Assembly (NCBI GenBank): GCA_037954665.1
Contig: JBBMOL010000008.1
Span: 11,377,559-11,441,558 of the forward strand
DNA from: Laguncularia racemosa
Lineage: Eukaryota; Streptophyta; Magnoliopsida; Myrtales; Combretaceae
Length of the DNA stretch: 64,000 bases
Direction of reading: 5' to 3'
Shown here: piece after piece, positions 36,081-47,699 of the stretch
Numbering within the stretch: position 1 is the stretch's first letter
Layout: each line of letters opens with the position of its first letter
Notes under the pieces: generated by a model
Database searches by the model: none
What the model was told of the DNA's origin: nothing
The model's input: the letters and a program-made list of their open reading frames with translations, nothing else
Made by a program: the position numbers and the translations under genes

Positions 36081-39000
36081 ATGGGATTGTGCGTAGCTAA
36101 AGTAAGCCTTTGAATACATCCTTGGTCCAATATCAAAGTTTGTGTGTCGAGTCTTTGTCTATTTGATGGATTGAAACAGAACTGAGTAGAATAATTCGTG
36201 ACTGGCTGTTTTTGTCCATCTGTTACTCATGAAACCAAAAGATGCTACCTTTGCGTCAACTAGCTCATTCTGGCTGCATTGAATAGGTCAAGAAGCCTAA
36301 TTGAGTATCCCTTTATAGATTCTCTTAGTAATCAAAGATTGCAATCACTGAGCATCTTGAATTCTCAGTATGCTATGAAGCTCTAGGCTAAGAACAGACA
36401 AAGTAAAACTCAAGCGAGTTTCAGAATTGAAGAAGAAAACGATAACATAAGATTTGTTTAAGGCATTATGTAGTTTTTCTTTGAAAACTTAGGTTTTATA
36501 TGATAATGATCCCTGATCTTGAGTAGCTTGTTCATGTCTCGATTTATGTGGCTTGTGCTCCACTAAATTTCAAATATTGTTTCGAGTGTTTTGCAAAAAC
36601 TTAGCTGTATGATTTGAGGGTAAATCTGCTTAAATCTTTGGCAGTTGATTTTGGTTGGTGCATATGATAAGTATGTATTGGACGCAAAATTTTTGTTAGT
36701 GGAATTGAGACTAATTGTTTGAGTAGATTTGCACCTAGATAATAAAGAATGCTGGAAAAGGTAATGGATTTGAGCCTTATGCATGATAAGTTTTCATATG
36801 TTGGTAATAACTTTTCATTAAGCAGGTTTAGTGTTACTTCCTTGGTCCGTTGATGAATAGTAAGGACCTCTAATTTTGAGGGATCGTTAGAGATAACTTA
36901 AGCTCATCAGAAAGAACCCTTTGGTCTCTAATTTTGAGGGCTTGTTAGAATCCTCTGATCTCATAAGCATGAACACTAAAATACTAATTAAGAGAGAGTT
37001 TAAGTTTGTTTATATTTCTTATGCAATCACTTATTTATACAAGAATACGACCCAATTACTTCTAAAAATAAGTAATACTCCATTAAGAATATCTATAACA
37101 GCTTCTAAACATAAAAGATTGCAACTTCATAATATTTTTATTTCCTACTGTATAAAAATAACATAATGACAGATTGGAGATAATTTACTAGAACATTTAT
37201 AATAAGGATAATTTCCCTAAAATAATAATAACGAAATAAATCTTTTCTTTCTATTTCCTAACCTGTATCCTTAGTATTAAGCTATATTCATTTCCTTTTC
37301 TCAAACCCTTTGATGGCAAATAATCTGTTATTTTGACATTAGAGTACCATTTGCTGTCATGATAGGATAATACACCTTTAAAACATCATGTATACATTAT
37401 GTTACATGTTCTTTTTTGTGGGGATTAGTCACTATGTCACATGGTACTCTTCAGAGCTTCATTGACAAGGATAATAATCTTTGTAGGGTCAAACAAATGA
37501 TTCTGATTCTGATAATCATGTTGAATTTACTGGTGGGAATGTACACCTTGTTACCACTAGAGAAAGTTGGGATCAGAAGCTTTCAGAAGCAAAGAGGGAT
37601 GGACAAATGGTATTCTTTATTCTATTCAGCTTCTTCATTCTATTCATCATTGGTAATGTGACAGTTCTATTCATTATTAATGATTAGAGTGAAAGGGACT
37701 CATTCCCATTTTTTGGGTATAGCATCAGACTGTTAGTACTTGTATTGTATGGTAAAATGTAAATTATTTATGAAAATACTTGAGCAAATAGCTTATGTAG
37801 AGTTCAAGTTAATCACGATTTATATTAATCTGGCATATTGACTACATATTGGGCTTTGGCAGATTGACCATTTTACTGGGTCAATGATAGACTAACTACT
37901 CTGGCAGGCAGAATTACTGGATTCATGATCCTCAAGCAGATTGGTTGCTCACTGGCCTTTACTCAGGCCGATTGCTTTCTTGAGGCCTTAAGCTGGATCT
38001 TTTTTACTATTTTGATTAGGGTAGACTAATTGACAGTCAAGCCTTTTGACTTCATTTAATCTATCGTCGTGCTGGATTTTGTTATATAATAAGGAAATGG
38101 TTAAGAATATCATTTTCATTTGTGTGGCCACTGGATCATTCGTGGATCTACATGTACACTGAGAAAAAGTGATAAACAAAGAACGTGGGGCAATTTCGGA
38201 ATGCAACATAGATTGACCGTCTGATTTTTTTATTACTGATTTTATTGGCTGCTATCTCCAAGGAGCTGTCTTGAAAATTAAGCTCAGTGACTCAATTCTA
38301 GACTTTCTACATGTGGACCTAATCGATCGAGCCCCTTTGCTGTGTCTTATAGTATTTTCCACATGCCCATGAGAGGACCTTTTAAACTGAGAAAGAATGC
38401 TTGCTTAGTTCAGGGATTGAATGGCTAACAATCTGTTAAGGCTTGAGCAAAAAACATATTGCCTATTGGGCCTCAAATGGGTTGCCCTCTGAAGCCTTAA
38501 GTGAATCGACTGATAGCATAGGCATGTAGATTCACCAGATCAGTGAGCCTTAAGCAGATTATTTCCTTGTTGGACCATTAGGTATAGGTAGATTAACCAT
38601 TGGCTTTAGGCCTATCATATTGTGACGGATCGTTTGTCCACCTTATGTTTAGACATTGCCATCAATGAGAATAGGTGAAAACATCATGTAGGTGGACTTT
38701 GTCATCTATCCAGAGAAAGGCAAGAGTTTGGTGGATTCTGCTTAACATGGAAAAAAATTTTTGAGAACCCCATGAAGGCGGGCATTGGGGGAGGATGTGG
38801 GAATCCATAGAGGTGCAACTGAGAGGCAAGATTCCATTCAGGTGGACTCTGCCCTCCAATGAGGGATGCAAGAATGCCAAAAGGAAGTGGAGATAATTGC
38901 CCAATTAGAGATAGAAGAGAGCCCAACGAAGTCTTTAATGAGAAATAGTGGAAAGTACAAGGGAGGCAAATTATACTTTAGGCTGAAGATTGCCTCCAGA

Positions 39001-40377
39001 CATAATTCATCTGGTTGCTAAAATGTTGTCGAAATCTGACCCACTTGCTTTGAGACAGGCGAAAGAAGTGGTTACGGGCAATCGGGGGTGTGCCTTGGAT
39101 GGATCTTCCAATACTAAAGTCAATGCTTATTCTGGCACAAATAATAGAAGTCAGAGCTCTTTCAGAGGAAAATTTTTCTGAAGTAGGAATAGAAAGAGGG
39201 TGAACATGATTACGTTCTTTGTCTGAATAAGTCAGAAAAGTATTTGGACAACCATCATGTGTCCATGGAACAAACAGTTGAAGGGCCAACTCTGTGATTT
39301 AGACCTAATCCGAGTCTAAAATTTCTTCAGATGGACCATCTAGGCTTTATACTATGTAGAGCTTATGCCAATGAATGTTAAATTTAAGATAAAAGCTATT
39401 TGAAAAGTCTAAGGTGGAATATCTTTCAAAGAAATTGCCTGTGGTTTATGTGCCTGAAGTTAGCCAGTTCAATGATGCTGGCTCAAAATGAGTCATTTAT
39501 TAGATTCCTTTTATGTTAAGGAAAGTAGGTTCAATTGTTTTTGCCTATATAAACAGGCCTCTTATGTAACAGAATATGGAGCATTCAATTATCCTTTTCA
39601 TATTGAGATATTTGCATTATTGTTGTTGTAAGACTTTGAGTCATTTATTGAATATTGAGAACTTCCTAATCCTCTTTTATTCATATTGTGTTTTTATTGA
39701 TCTATTGTGAGTCATATCGGGTTTTTTAACGCCCGTGAGAGTTCTACGAGTCATACGTAATATTATTTTGTGATTTTAACGAGTGCAGCTTGTACTAAAT
39801 ATGACAGGTTATTGCAAACTTTAGCGCGACATGGTGTGGTCCTTGCAGAATGATTGCACCATTTTACAACGAGTTATCCGAGAAATATCTTGCTTTTATG
39901 TTTCTTTTAGTTGATGTTGATGAACTAACAGTAAGTTCCCGTTCTTCGACACCTTTGAAGTCCTAATAACTTTTTGTCACCTGCTTACTTGCTTTAGCCA
40001 TCTTTGCATTTTTGAATTTGTTGCTCATGTATATGGGTTACTGAGTTAGGACTCTCTAAAATCCAAGCTCGTAGGAAAACTCCATATAGATATCCTTCTG
40101 TAGAATTTAGAGAAGATCTATTTATACGCATCATATTACTCGTTGAATAATTTGGCAACGATTTTTTTTTTTTTTTTTCCATTTTGAACGTCTGGATTTC
40201 TCGAATAACAATTATTTGCAGGAATTCAGCACTTCATGGGATATTAAAGCAACTCCTACCTTCTTCTTCCTGAAAGATGGGCAGCAAATTGACAAGCTTG
40301 TTGGTGCTAACAAGCCGGAGCTCCAGAAAAAGATAACCGCCATCGCAGATTCAATGCCTCCAGCATGCCAGGAATGA
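36081..40377 (+). CDS. Thioredoxin h, h9-like, 140 aa, four coding exons
   Basis: A small dithiol-disulfide oxidoreductase that reduces target disulfides, normally kept reduced by NADPH- or glutathione-dependent systems. Coding exons are 36081-36101, 37487-37609, 39808-39930 and 40222-40377 (TGA). All introns are GT-AG in phase 0. The joined protein has WCGPC at residues 57-61, the cis-proline in KATPT (Pro101) and the VDVDEL strand. It begins MGLCVAK: Gly2 and Cys4 fit N-myristoylation and palmitoylation, as known for the plant h9 group, which points to membrane association and possible cell-to-cell movement. The N-terminal extension ahead of the fold (GGNVHLVTTRESWDQKL) is also h9-like. Intron 1 (1.4 kb) and intron 2 (2.2 kb) are long; intron 2 appears to hold inserted LTR-like sequence. 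The frame is intact. Confidence 0.95.
37610..39807 (+). other. Thioredoxin intron 2 with LTR-like insertion debris
   Basis: This 2.2-kb intron contains repeated phrases (GGCCTTAAGC, GCCTTAAG and similar, 37930-38560), a gag-like-composition frame at 38990-39181 without a zinc knuckle, and an LTR-like tail. That tail (about 39480-39770) has CCTATATAAACAGGCC as a promoter-like site at about 39545 and T-rich leader sequence. No paired repeats or target duplication were found, so the type of element is not settled. Confidence 0.35.
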
Positions 40378-43300
40378 TGGTCAAATAAATGCTTACATAT
40401 ATATGTGGAAGAGGTGTATTTATTTTGTGAAATTGTTTGTGTAAGCGCGCATCTGTGATTTTCCAAATTGTAAAATTATGGTTCTGCCCGCCCGGCTGTT
40501 TTGGTTTGTGTGTAAATATACTCACTGAAGCGTGCGTTCGTCCTATAAATCTTGAGTTGTATCTATGCTAGTTTACTCTCATGCTGAACTACGTGGTTAA
40601 GACTTAAGAAGAACCACTTGTATCCGTCTTGGAACATGTGACCTTATATGTAGTTTCCAAGTCTCGGGTAATTAGCAATTGTTGATATATTCATGGCATC
40701 ATATTTACTCAATCTATGTAACATCACTATTAAATATATTACAGTTTTATAATATAATAAGACTCGATCAAATGGTCTCTTTATGTATTGCATTTTGCTG
40801 TTATTTTCTCGTTTTATTGAATGGCCATTGCAATTCACCTTTGAAAGTGGTTTTGGTTTACGTTTGGATATCTTGATGTTGCGAATGAATAGCTACAGAT
40901 ATTTTAGCTAAAAAAAAGGGGGTAAAAATAAAGGAAGTCCCTAATACCTCTTAAAGCAATAAATTGTATGAGGTACTCTAAAATTTATAGATTGTAAGGT
41001 TTTAGGTGGTTTAAGGGTATATGAGGGAGAAAATTATAAGTAAAAGGATTTAGTTTAAATGGAAGATCAAGTTTTTAAGTGATTAAAATATATGATCAAT
41101 ATTATATTAAATAATTAAAATAAAGAATTAAATTTTCAAGTGATTAAAATAAATAATCTATATTATACTAAGTTATTCATATAAAGAGTTTGTCACTATC
41201 TCATAAATATATTAAATAGTTTAAAGAGAAAATACATTATTGTTCGCAATTGCATCACAATAGAATTCTATATTTGAACTATTTATTATAATATTGATCT
41301 TTTATTTTAATCACTTGAAAATTTGATCCCAAGTGTTGATCTCCTTGCTTCTAATTTTCTCATATCTAAGGTTATCAAACTTATAATTCTACCCATATCA
41401 AATAATCTATAGAATTAGAAGTTAGAACATGAAATTTAAACATGGAACATAAAAAATTGTAAATATAAGATGAAAAAAAAAATCAGTGTAAATTTTAGTC
41501 GTAGTAGATAATAAAAGTTATATACTTGTAATATAGATAATCTAGTATAGGTTGTTATACTAATGCTTAAAATTGCAATATAAATAATAATACCAATGTA
41601 AAATGCATCACAAAATAAATTATCATGATAAAATGTAAAGCTAATACAAATCATTGGCTCCTTTTCATTATCAAGATTTATGCTAATCCATTACCACCAA
41701 TATCTTCATAGCACTATTGATATCTATATCTTGTGGGAGTCAAATTGTATTTTTCATTTTTTTTATCCTATTTAACTCTAATAAGTAAAATGCTAGAATC
41801 GGTTAAAAATACATGATTCTATAAAGTTTATGTGTAAACTCACGATTCTATCATAAATTTATACAAAAATGATTTTATAATCAAATTAACTTTAAAAAAT
41901 ATTTTAAATCATAAACTCATAAAATCATGATTTTAATAACTATAAACAAATCATAAGGTGGTTTTGATCTTAAATTTTCAAAACTCATGCCTTCCTACCA
42001 TTCAATATGTGTAAGGTTTTCATTTCTAGATATTAAAAGACTAATTTTTTTATATCAACCATTCCTTTAACCAAACACACCAAGAAAGACAAAGTCAACA
42101 CAGATACATCATTGACCACTTTTATTGATGAGTTGGCTTTAATTTTACTAGTTCTATGCATTTTGTAAGACCAGCCTTCATAGTTTTCCCATTTAAGCGC
42201 ATTGTGTTCAAACGAAACACAATGATTCTATGCAATTAAATATATAAAAATCGATGCCCCAAGAAAACATAGGAAGGTGCATTCTGTTTTTTTTTTTTTT
42301 TATAAGATAGTTATATTCAACGATTATTAATAACTACTGTATTATATCTTGTTAATTTTTCATCTTAAAATCCAATTCCTATGATTCAATTCTTTAAATT
42401 GGATTAACAAGCTGTTGTTTGATAATTTCTAAAGATGAAAGTGAAATATTACTACTTTGTTTAGTCGACTTGAGGCATAGAATTATAAGAGAGAGAGAGG
42501 GAAAAAAAAAAGTGAAAAAGAAGATGTTGTCTAGTGTTAAGATAAAGAATGAAAATCCTAATAACAGGTGCGGACGAAGGGGCGGCCTCCTTGGCTCAAG
42601 AAAAAATTATTTAATTAAATTTATTCTAAAATTTAAAAAATATGTTATATTTATATGTAAATTTTATTGTAAACTTAATATAGCCTAGTAATTAAATAAT
42701 TGTTTTTAGCAGAATCCACTAAAATAATATCATTTTTTTTGTTAAATTCATAAAGTAGGATACTCAAAAAAATTATTCTAAAAATAGGTTTTCAAGTTGC
42801 AAACCCAAAACGTGCTTTCAATTGAGCCAATTTTGCTATTGCCTGAAGGTGAGACATAGTCCACATCTTTAATAAATTACTCTTGACAATTTTTTTTTTT
42901 TGGCAACATCCCCAATTGTCCAATAATTTCATCAAATTTCCCCTACCGTATAATAATTTCATTTGATCCTACAAACCTATACAGTAAATTTATAAAAATT
43001 ATTACAAAGTGATATTATAAATTTGCACAATATCATAACTTATGAGCTTGAATGTGTAGAAAAAAAAAATATTTCACTGATAGTTTCTATTATAAATGCA
43101 ATTTCTCAATTACTCAATTCATATATCTCTATTTCTTTTTCAATTCTTCTTCCTTTTTCACAGTTCATACTTTCTCTTTTCTTAATTTATTTTTTATGCA
43201 AGTTTAGCTTTTATATTTATGAATATAGAAAAATCAATAAGAGATCTTCCTAATTTCTTCAACGAAAAAGCTTGATTAAGCTATATTTTAGTACATTTTT

Positions 43301-43700
43301 CCTATAAAAATTTTATTTTTTTCTTATTATGTTACTTTTCATCAATTTGCCTAAAATTAAATGTAATTCTTTGTAGTTTATTGTTTTTATTAAAATATCA
43401 ATAATTGTTGTTAGTTTGTAGTGTATTAGATAAGATTTATGTAAATATTGTTATACATAACATGAGAAGAAGTTTAACATTATATGCAATAAAAATTATG
43501 TATTATTTAATTTTTTTCAAATTTTTATTATAATTAATTGTTAATTAATTTTTTAAAAATTAATTAGTAAATATTTCGTATAAATTATAAATACAATATA
43601 TTAAGTTATTATTTTAAATTATACAAAAATGTTTTATAGTTTATACATACTATATATTATAGTATTATATAATAAAATGTAGATATATTTTTATGTAGAT
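40378..43700. other. Thioredoxin 3' flank and AT-rich spacer
   Basis: The 3' UTR probably ends within a few hundred bases of the stop. The rest is very AT-rich (about 40900-43700) with poly-A/T runs and short chance frames. No gene was recognised. Confidence 0.5.
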
Positions 43701-43707
43701 ATTGATT

Positions 43708-44004
43708 ATGGATCGAGTTAAATCAATAATCCGATCCAAACCAATGGTATGTGATATGTTATATGTTTTATTTCTGGCCTATGTTCTCTTGGTTGGCTTG
43801 ATGGTGACACTTGCGGGCATAATCGGCCAGGATGAAGGCAGTTGGACAAGCCTGTCTTTTCTTAAATTTCATTTAATGTTGTTGTCTTTGTATCTTGTTG
43901 CCATGTATGGACCTGGACCGGATGTTTGGTGTTTTGTTTTGTCGAGGATGATAATGGAAAGGCAACTTATTAATGAGCATGAGGCCATACTGGTTAAATC
44001 CTGA
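43708..44004 (+). CDS. Unrecognised small hydrophobic ORF (98 aa)
   Basis: I do not recognise this frame. It starts at an ATG at 43708 and encodes a basic N-terminus and two hydrophobic stretches (MLYVLFLAYVLLVGLMVTLAGII and LKFHLMLLSLYLVAMYG), so it would be a small two-pass membrane protein if made. It stands out as less AT-rich than its surroundings. There is no visible promoter, intron or neighbouring gene to support it. It could be a fragment of a larger gene, a transposon piece or chance. Confidence 0.25.
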   Translation: MDRVKSIIRSKPMVCDMLYVLFLAYVLLVGLMVTLAGIIGQDEGSWTSLSFLKFHLMLLSLYLVAMYGPGPDVWCFVLSRMIMERQLINEHEAILVKS

Positions 44005-44175
44005 CTATCTTTTTTCACTAAAAGTGAGATGGTGACTTTTATGATTTTACAGTTTCGTTGATGAATTACTCAGTCAATCATATAATCATTAAGATAATTA
44101 TAAAAATGAATATGATAAAAGTTAGTTTTATTTTATTTTTCTTATTTATTTTGGGTTGAAACAAGAATCAGTAGC

Positions 44176-44346
44176 AATCAATTAGCCGCGTGGTCCGGCT
44201 GGCGGTGATTTTATATCACGGATTTGAAAACGTTTTTGATTCAAATCAGAGATCTAACTCCGTTTACACTTTTACAAACAAACACGTATCAATGTTATTT
44301 ATCACCTCCAATATGACTGCAATAATCCAATTTTTTTTTTTTTTTG
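44176..44346 (+). mobile_element. tRNA-derived SINE candidate
   Basis: TAGCCGCGTGG at 44183-44193 fits the RNA polymerase III A box (TGGCNNAGTGG) with two changes. GATTCAAATC at 44238-44247 fits the B box (GGTTCGAATC) with two G-to-A changes. The 44-bp spacing is normal for tRNA-like promoters. The segment is GC-richer than its surroundings and is followed by a 16-base T run (about 44331), as in plant SINEs with T tails. No clear target duplication was found. Confidence 0.45.
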
Positions 44347-44715
44347 GGTTAATAAACTCTTTCTAGATAATCCATATTTTCTTTGATATTTCACATACTT
44401 GTAAACAAAATCCGAGGCTTTAACTAGTATTAATATATTTCAAAAGCAAATTGACATGCTATGATGGATCAACCCTTTTCAAGTGTCCTCAAACCAACCC
44501 TAGCAAGCCTAAGGGTAACACTAAAATACATTGGTCTCATATGCTTGTATAAATAGATACAAATTATAAGTAACATGATCCAGCTATTTGGAGAGATAAA
44601 AAGAACATGTAATAACCGGATAAGGAAGAGACTAAAGAAGCCACAGATATAGTGCATATTTCACCACGACAAGTTGGGATGGAACTACCATTGCAAGTGC
44701 AATTTCATCTCGATC

Positions 44716-47394
44716 TCACCGGCCTTTAGGATTCATGATCTGCGAGAATACCGTACTTGGGGTCAGCCCTTCGGAGTCTTCACTAGCGAGGCTTCGGCCG
44801 CCTAAGCTCATACTCATCCCGCTGCTCCTAGAATCAGTTAAGTTACTATCAAAACCAGGGGATGCACTGGGATCTTTCTTTCCCCTGGATGCTGCATCGA
44901 ATTCCATTTCCATATCACCAAAGCTCTTGCCACTCTCTTCCGCGCTTTCTTGTAGCTGCAATGCAAACTCAAGATTCCAAAGCACATCACCCATAGATGG
45001 CCTGTCGATGCCTTGATCAGCCACGCATTTCATTGCGGTCTCAGCAAGCTTTTTGAAGCACTCCGGAGCGATTTTTCCCTTCAAATAAGGATCCATGATC
45101 TGATCAAGCATGCCTTTCTTGTGGCAATGGGAAGCCCACTCTGCCAAGCTGACTTGCTCCTTTGGTAGCACTGGGTTCAGTGCTGGGCGTGCACAAAGTA
45201 TTTCAAAGAGAACAACCCCAAAAGAGTAGACATCAGATTTGTCAGTCAATTGCTGACGTCTGAAATACTCGGGATCCAAATATCCGAAACTGCCTTTAAC
45301 AACAGTGCTGACATGAGTGTTATCCAATGTCGGACCTGTCTTCGACAACCCAAAGTCAGAAACCTTGGCCACCCACTTGTCATCCAAAAGAATGTTAGTC
45401 GTTTTCACATCCCGATGAATAATGGTGTGCTTAGCACCTGTATGAAGATAGTGCAAGCCACGAGCAGCTCCAATGCAAATCTCTAATCTTTGCTTCCACG
45501 GCAAAGGGGGCTTCTGTGTTTTGTAAAGATGCTCCCGCAGTGTTCCATGAGCCATATAATCATAAACAAGGATCATTTCACAATTTTCATCACAATATCC
45601 AATCAGTGAGACAAGGTGACGATGACGTAGCTTAGAAAGCATCTCAATCTCAGTCTGAAACTCATGCACACCCTGCTCAGAGAGTGGGTTTCCACGCTTG
45701 ATTGCAACCTTAGTTGTCCCACCGTCCATTTCTCCCTTGTAAACTTTTCCGAAACCTCCCACACCAAGGAGTAAAGCCTCATCGAAGTCATTAGTAGCAG
45801 CTTTAATTTCAGCAATAGAGAAGTGGCGGCAAAGGTTTGATGGAAGAGACGATGCATGACTACCTGTAGTAGCTGTTTTCACAGAACCAACAGACTGAGA
45901 ATTTCCATATAGTGATAGAGGAAGCCAACCATCTGGTCCGTTACTGGCATTCGAATCCTTCCTATGCTTATGGCGACGCAAAGCCCCAAACACCAGGAAG
46001 CCGAAGATTATAGCTAAAACAAGTCCACCGCCAACACTTCCTGCAATAATTCCAACTTGAATCTTGGACTTACCAGAGCCAGATGCCCTACCAGGTGACG
46101 GGATAATTTCTTTTTGCTCTGGAAGAGGAGTTGGATTAGGTCCTGCAAGATTGCCCGTCGTATCATTTATCTTAAAAATCTCTACTCCATTCAAAATCGA
46201 ATTATAATACTGAGATTTTGTCCCATTATAAGGATGAAGTGCAAGCCACATATCTTGCCTTGGAGCTCCACTTGGTACTAATACCACAAAATCCTTAAAA
46301 ACTGGAATTCCATGCTTCCCTGTCCACCCAACCACGTCAGCTTCACCTTGAGCAGTTTGGTTACCAAGGAAGATTGTAAACACTCTCTGGTTTATCTTTG
46401 TTATGTTGTATTCCACCTCACAGAAATGCAGCCTTACCAGGTAAGAAAATCCAGAATCAACCGTGAAGATCCATGTCAGATTGTAATTCAAATTTAAGTT
46501 GGAATTCCATCCCATCGATCTTGCAGTAGCATAGACATCGCGGGGCGCAACATAAGTAGGCATTGATGGATATGTAATTGTCAGATCTGGACTAGCAGCC
46601 TCGGTAATACCAATAGCAGCACCGTATATGTATGGGGTGTCATCGACCCAGGACCTGAATAATCCAGTATCATCCGAGGGAGAGATGAAATTTCCTCCGA
46701 CATTTAACCTATAAACATTCTCTAAAGCAGTGCTGTTATCGATAATGAACGAAGTGCTCTGACCGACTAACTGTCCATCAGTTGTGCTGTAAATATCCGG
46801 CATAGACACGATCTCAATCCCATTTATGAAAGCAAAGGCATTAGACGAATCCTTAGATGGGGTAAACGTTACATTTAACGTCTCCTCCACCACATTTACC
46901 GAATACTCCTTCCGGACAAAGTAATAATTCAATGCCTTCGTCCACTGGACAGCGCTGAAGTTCTTAAGCAAAGTGTAACCACCGGCCGATACCGAGAACA
47001 CAGCATTGGATGCATTCAAATTGTTATATGTTGAGGGGTAAAAATACAACCGGATGAACTTCCTACCAGGGGCAACGGGGAAACTATAGGAAAATTCATC
47101 GTGAAACACCCTAGCAGTCATATATGGGACAGTATCGACCGAGGGGGCCTGTGTGGCAGCTGTGGCTGTGGTGGATGCTGCGGTGGATTTATAACTGGAG
47201 TCAATATCAGCAGTCCAATCCCGCTCATCGGCATCGGCAGCTTTCGCATCGGCCCCACAATTCAACAAGATGTTCTCAGGAGGTACATAATCATCACTCA
47301 AAATCCCCCTAACCCCTGATGACAAAAATAGTAACACTAGAACTAGAACATAATCATACAAACCCAAAGGTCCTTTCTTTACAATGCTTGTCAT
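44716..47394 (-). CDS. FER: FERONIA-type malectin-like receptor kinase, 892 aa
   Basis: A plasma-membrane receptor kinase of the CrRLK1L family. FERONIA binds RALF peptides with GPI-anchored LLG partners and senses cell-wall pectin; it acts in growth, fertilisation, stress and immunity. Visible parts: signal peptide (about 1-30, YVLVLVLLFLSS), two malectin-like domains (about 35-400, with VPYMTARVFHDEF, RFIRLYFYPS-like and TWIFTVDSGFSYLVRLHFCEV blocks), a transmembrane helix (about 446-470) with a basic stop (RRHKHRK), then the kinase. Kinase motifs: GVGGFGKVYKG (about 541), VAIK lysine (about 563), HRDVKTTN (about 661), DFG (about 680), SFGYLDPEYF. The C-terminus SQIMNPKGR is the FERONIA signature. 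The coding region is a single exon, usual for the family. A frame-matched ATG 24 codons upstream lies across the 5'-UTR intron, so the ATG at 47394 is preferred. The frame is intact. Confidence 0.96.
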   Translation of the reverse strand: MTSIVKKGPLGLYDYVLVLVLLFLSSGVRGILSDDYVPPENILLNCGADAKAADADERDWTADIDSSYKSTAASTTATAATQAPSVDTVPYMTARVFHDEFSYSFPVAPGRKFIRLYFYPSTYNNLNASNAVFSVSAGGYTLLKNFSAVQWTKALNYYFVRKEYSVNVVEETLNVTFTPSKDSSNAFAFINGIEIVSMPDIYSTTDGQLVGQSTSFIIDNSTALENVYRLNVGGNFISPSDDTGLFRSWVDDTPYIYGAAIGITEAASPDLTITYPSMPTYVAPRDVYATARSMGWNSNLNLNYNLTWIFTVDSGFSYLVRLHFCEVEYNITKINQRVFTIFLGNQTAQGEADVVGWTGKHGIPVFKDFVVLVPSGAPRQDMWLALHPYNGTKSQYYNSILNGVEIFKINDTTGNLAGPNPTPLPEQKEIIPSPGRASGSGKSKIQVGIIAGSVGGGLVLAIIFGFLVFGALRRHKHRKDSNASNGPDGWLPLSLYGNSQSVGSVKTATTGSHASSLPSNLCRHFSIAEIKAATNDFDEALLLGVGGFGKVYKGEMDGGTTKVAIKRGNPLSEQGVHEFQTEIEMLSKLRHRHLVSLIGYCDENCEMILVYDYMAHGTLREHLYKTQKPPLPWKQRLEICIGAARGLHYLHTGAKHTIIHRDVKTTNILLDDKWVAKVSDFGLSKTGPTLDNTHVSTVVKGSFGYLDPEYFRRQQLTDKSDVYSFGVVLFEILCARPALNPVLPKEQVSLAEWASHCHKKGMLDQIMDPYLKGKIAPECFKKLAETAMKCVADQGIDRPSMGDVLWNLEFALQLQESAEESGKSFGDMEMEFDAASRGKKDPSASPGFDSNLTDSRSSGMSMSLGGRSLASEDSEGLTPSTVFSQIMNPKGR

Positions 47395-47429
47395 GGCATA
47401 AATGATAACAAATCGATGTGAAGAAGACC

Positions 47430-47554
47430 CTAAAAAAAAAAAGGCAAACCAGTATTTATCAATCAACTCAAAAGCTGAACAACAATAGCATAATTTTCAG
47501 TAAAAGAAGCTCAAAATTGTGTGTAAATTGGGAAGAGAAAAGTAAAGATTTTAC
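47430..47554 (-). other. 5'-UTR intron of the FERONIA gene
   Basis: On the minus strand, AAAG|GTAAAATC marks a donor at 47554 and GCCTTTTTTTTTTTAG|GGTCTTC an acceptor ending at 47430. The 125-bp intron lies 35 bases ahead of the start codon. A leader intron is known in Arabidopsis FERONIA. Confidence 0.75.
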
Positions 47555-47699
47555 CTTTATGATGTTTAAGGAAATGGGGATGAAGAAAAGTGGATGACTT
47601 GAGCTAAGTTTAGGAAGGAAGAAAGCGGAAGAAAGTGTGAGCAAGACGCTGCAAGACAACGCTCGGATAGAATCTATCTAAAGCAAAGGGGACTCCCTC

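Noticed and set aside
43023..43253. 76-codon + strand frame
   Set aside because: Very AT-rich, Ile/Ser/Phe-rich translation, no conserved features.
47395..47466. Upstream in-frame ATG of the FERONIA gene (24 extra residues)
   Set aside because: The extra stretch crosses a strong splice acceptor ending at 47430, so it is probably intron plus leader, and the signal peptide would no longer be N-terminal.
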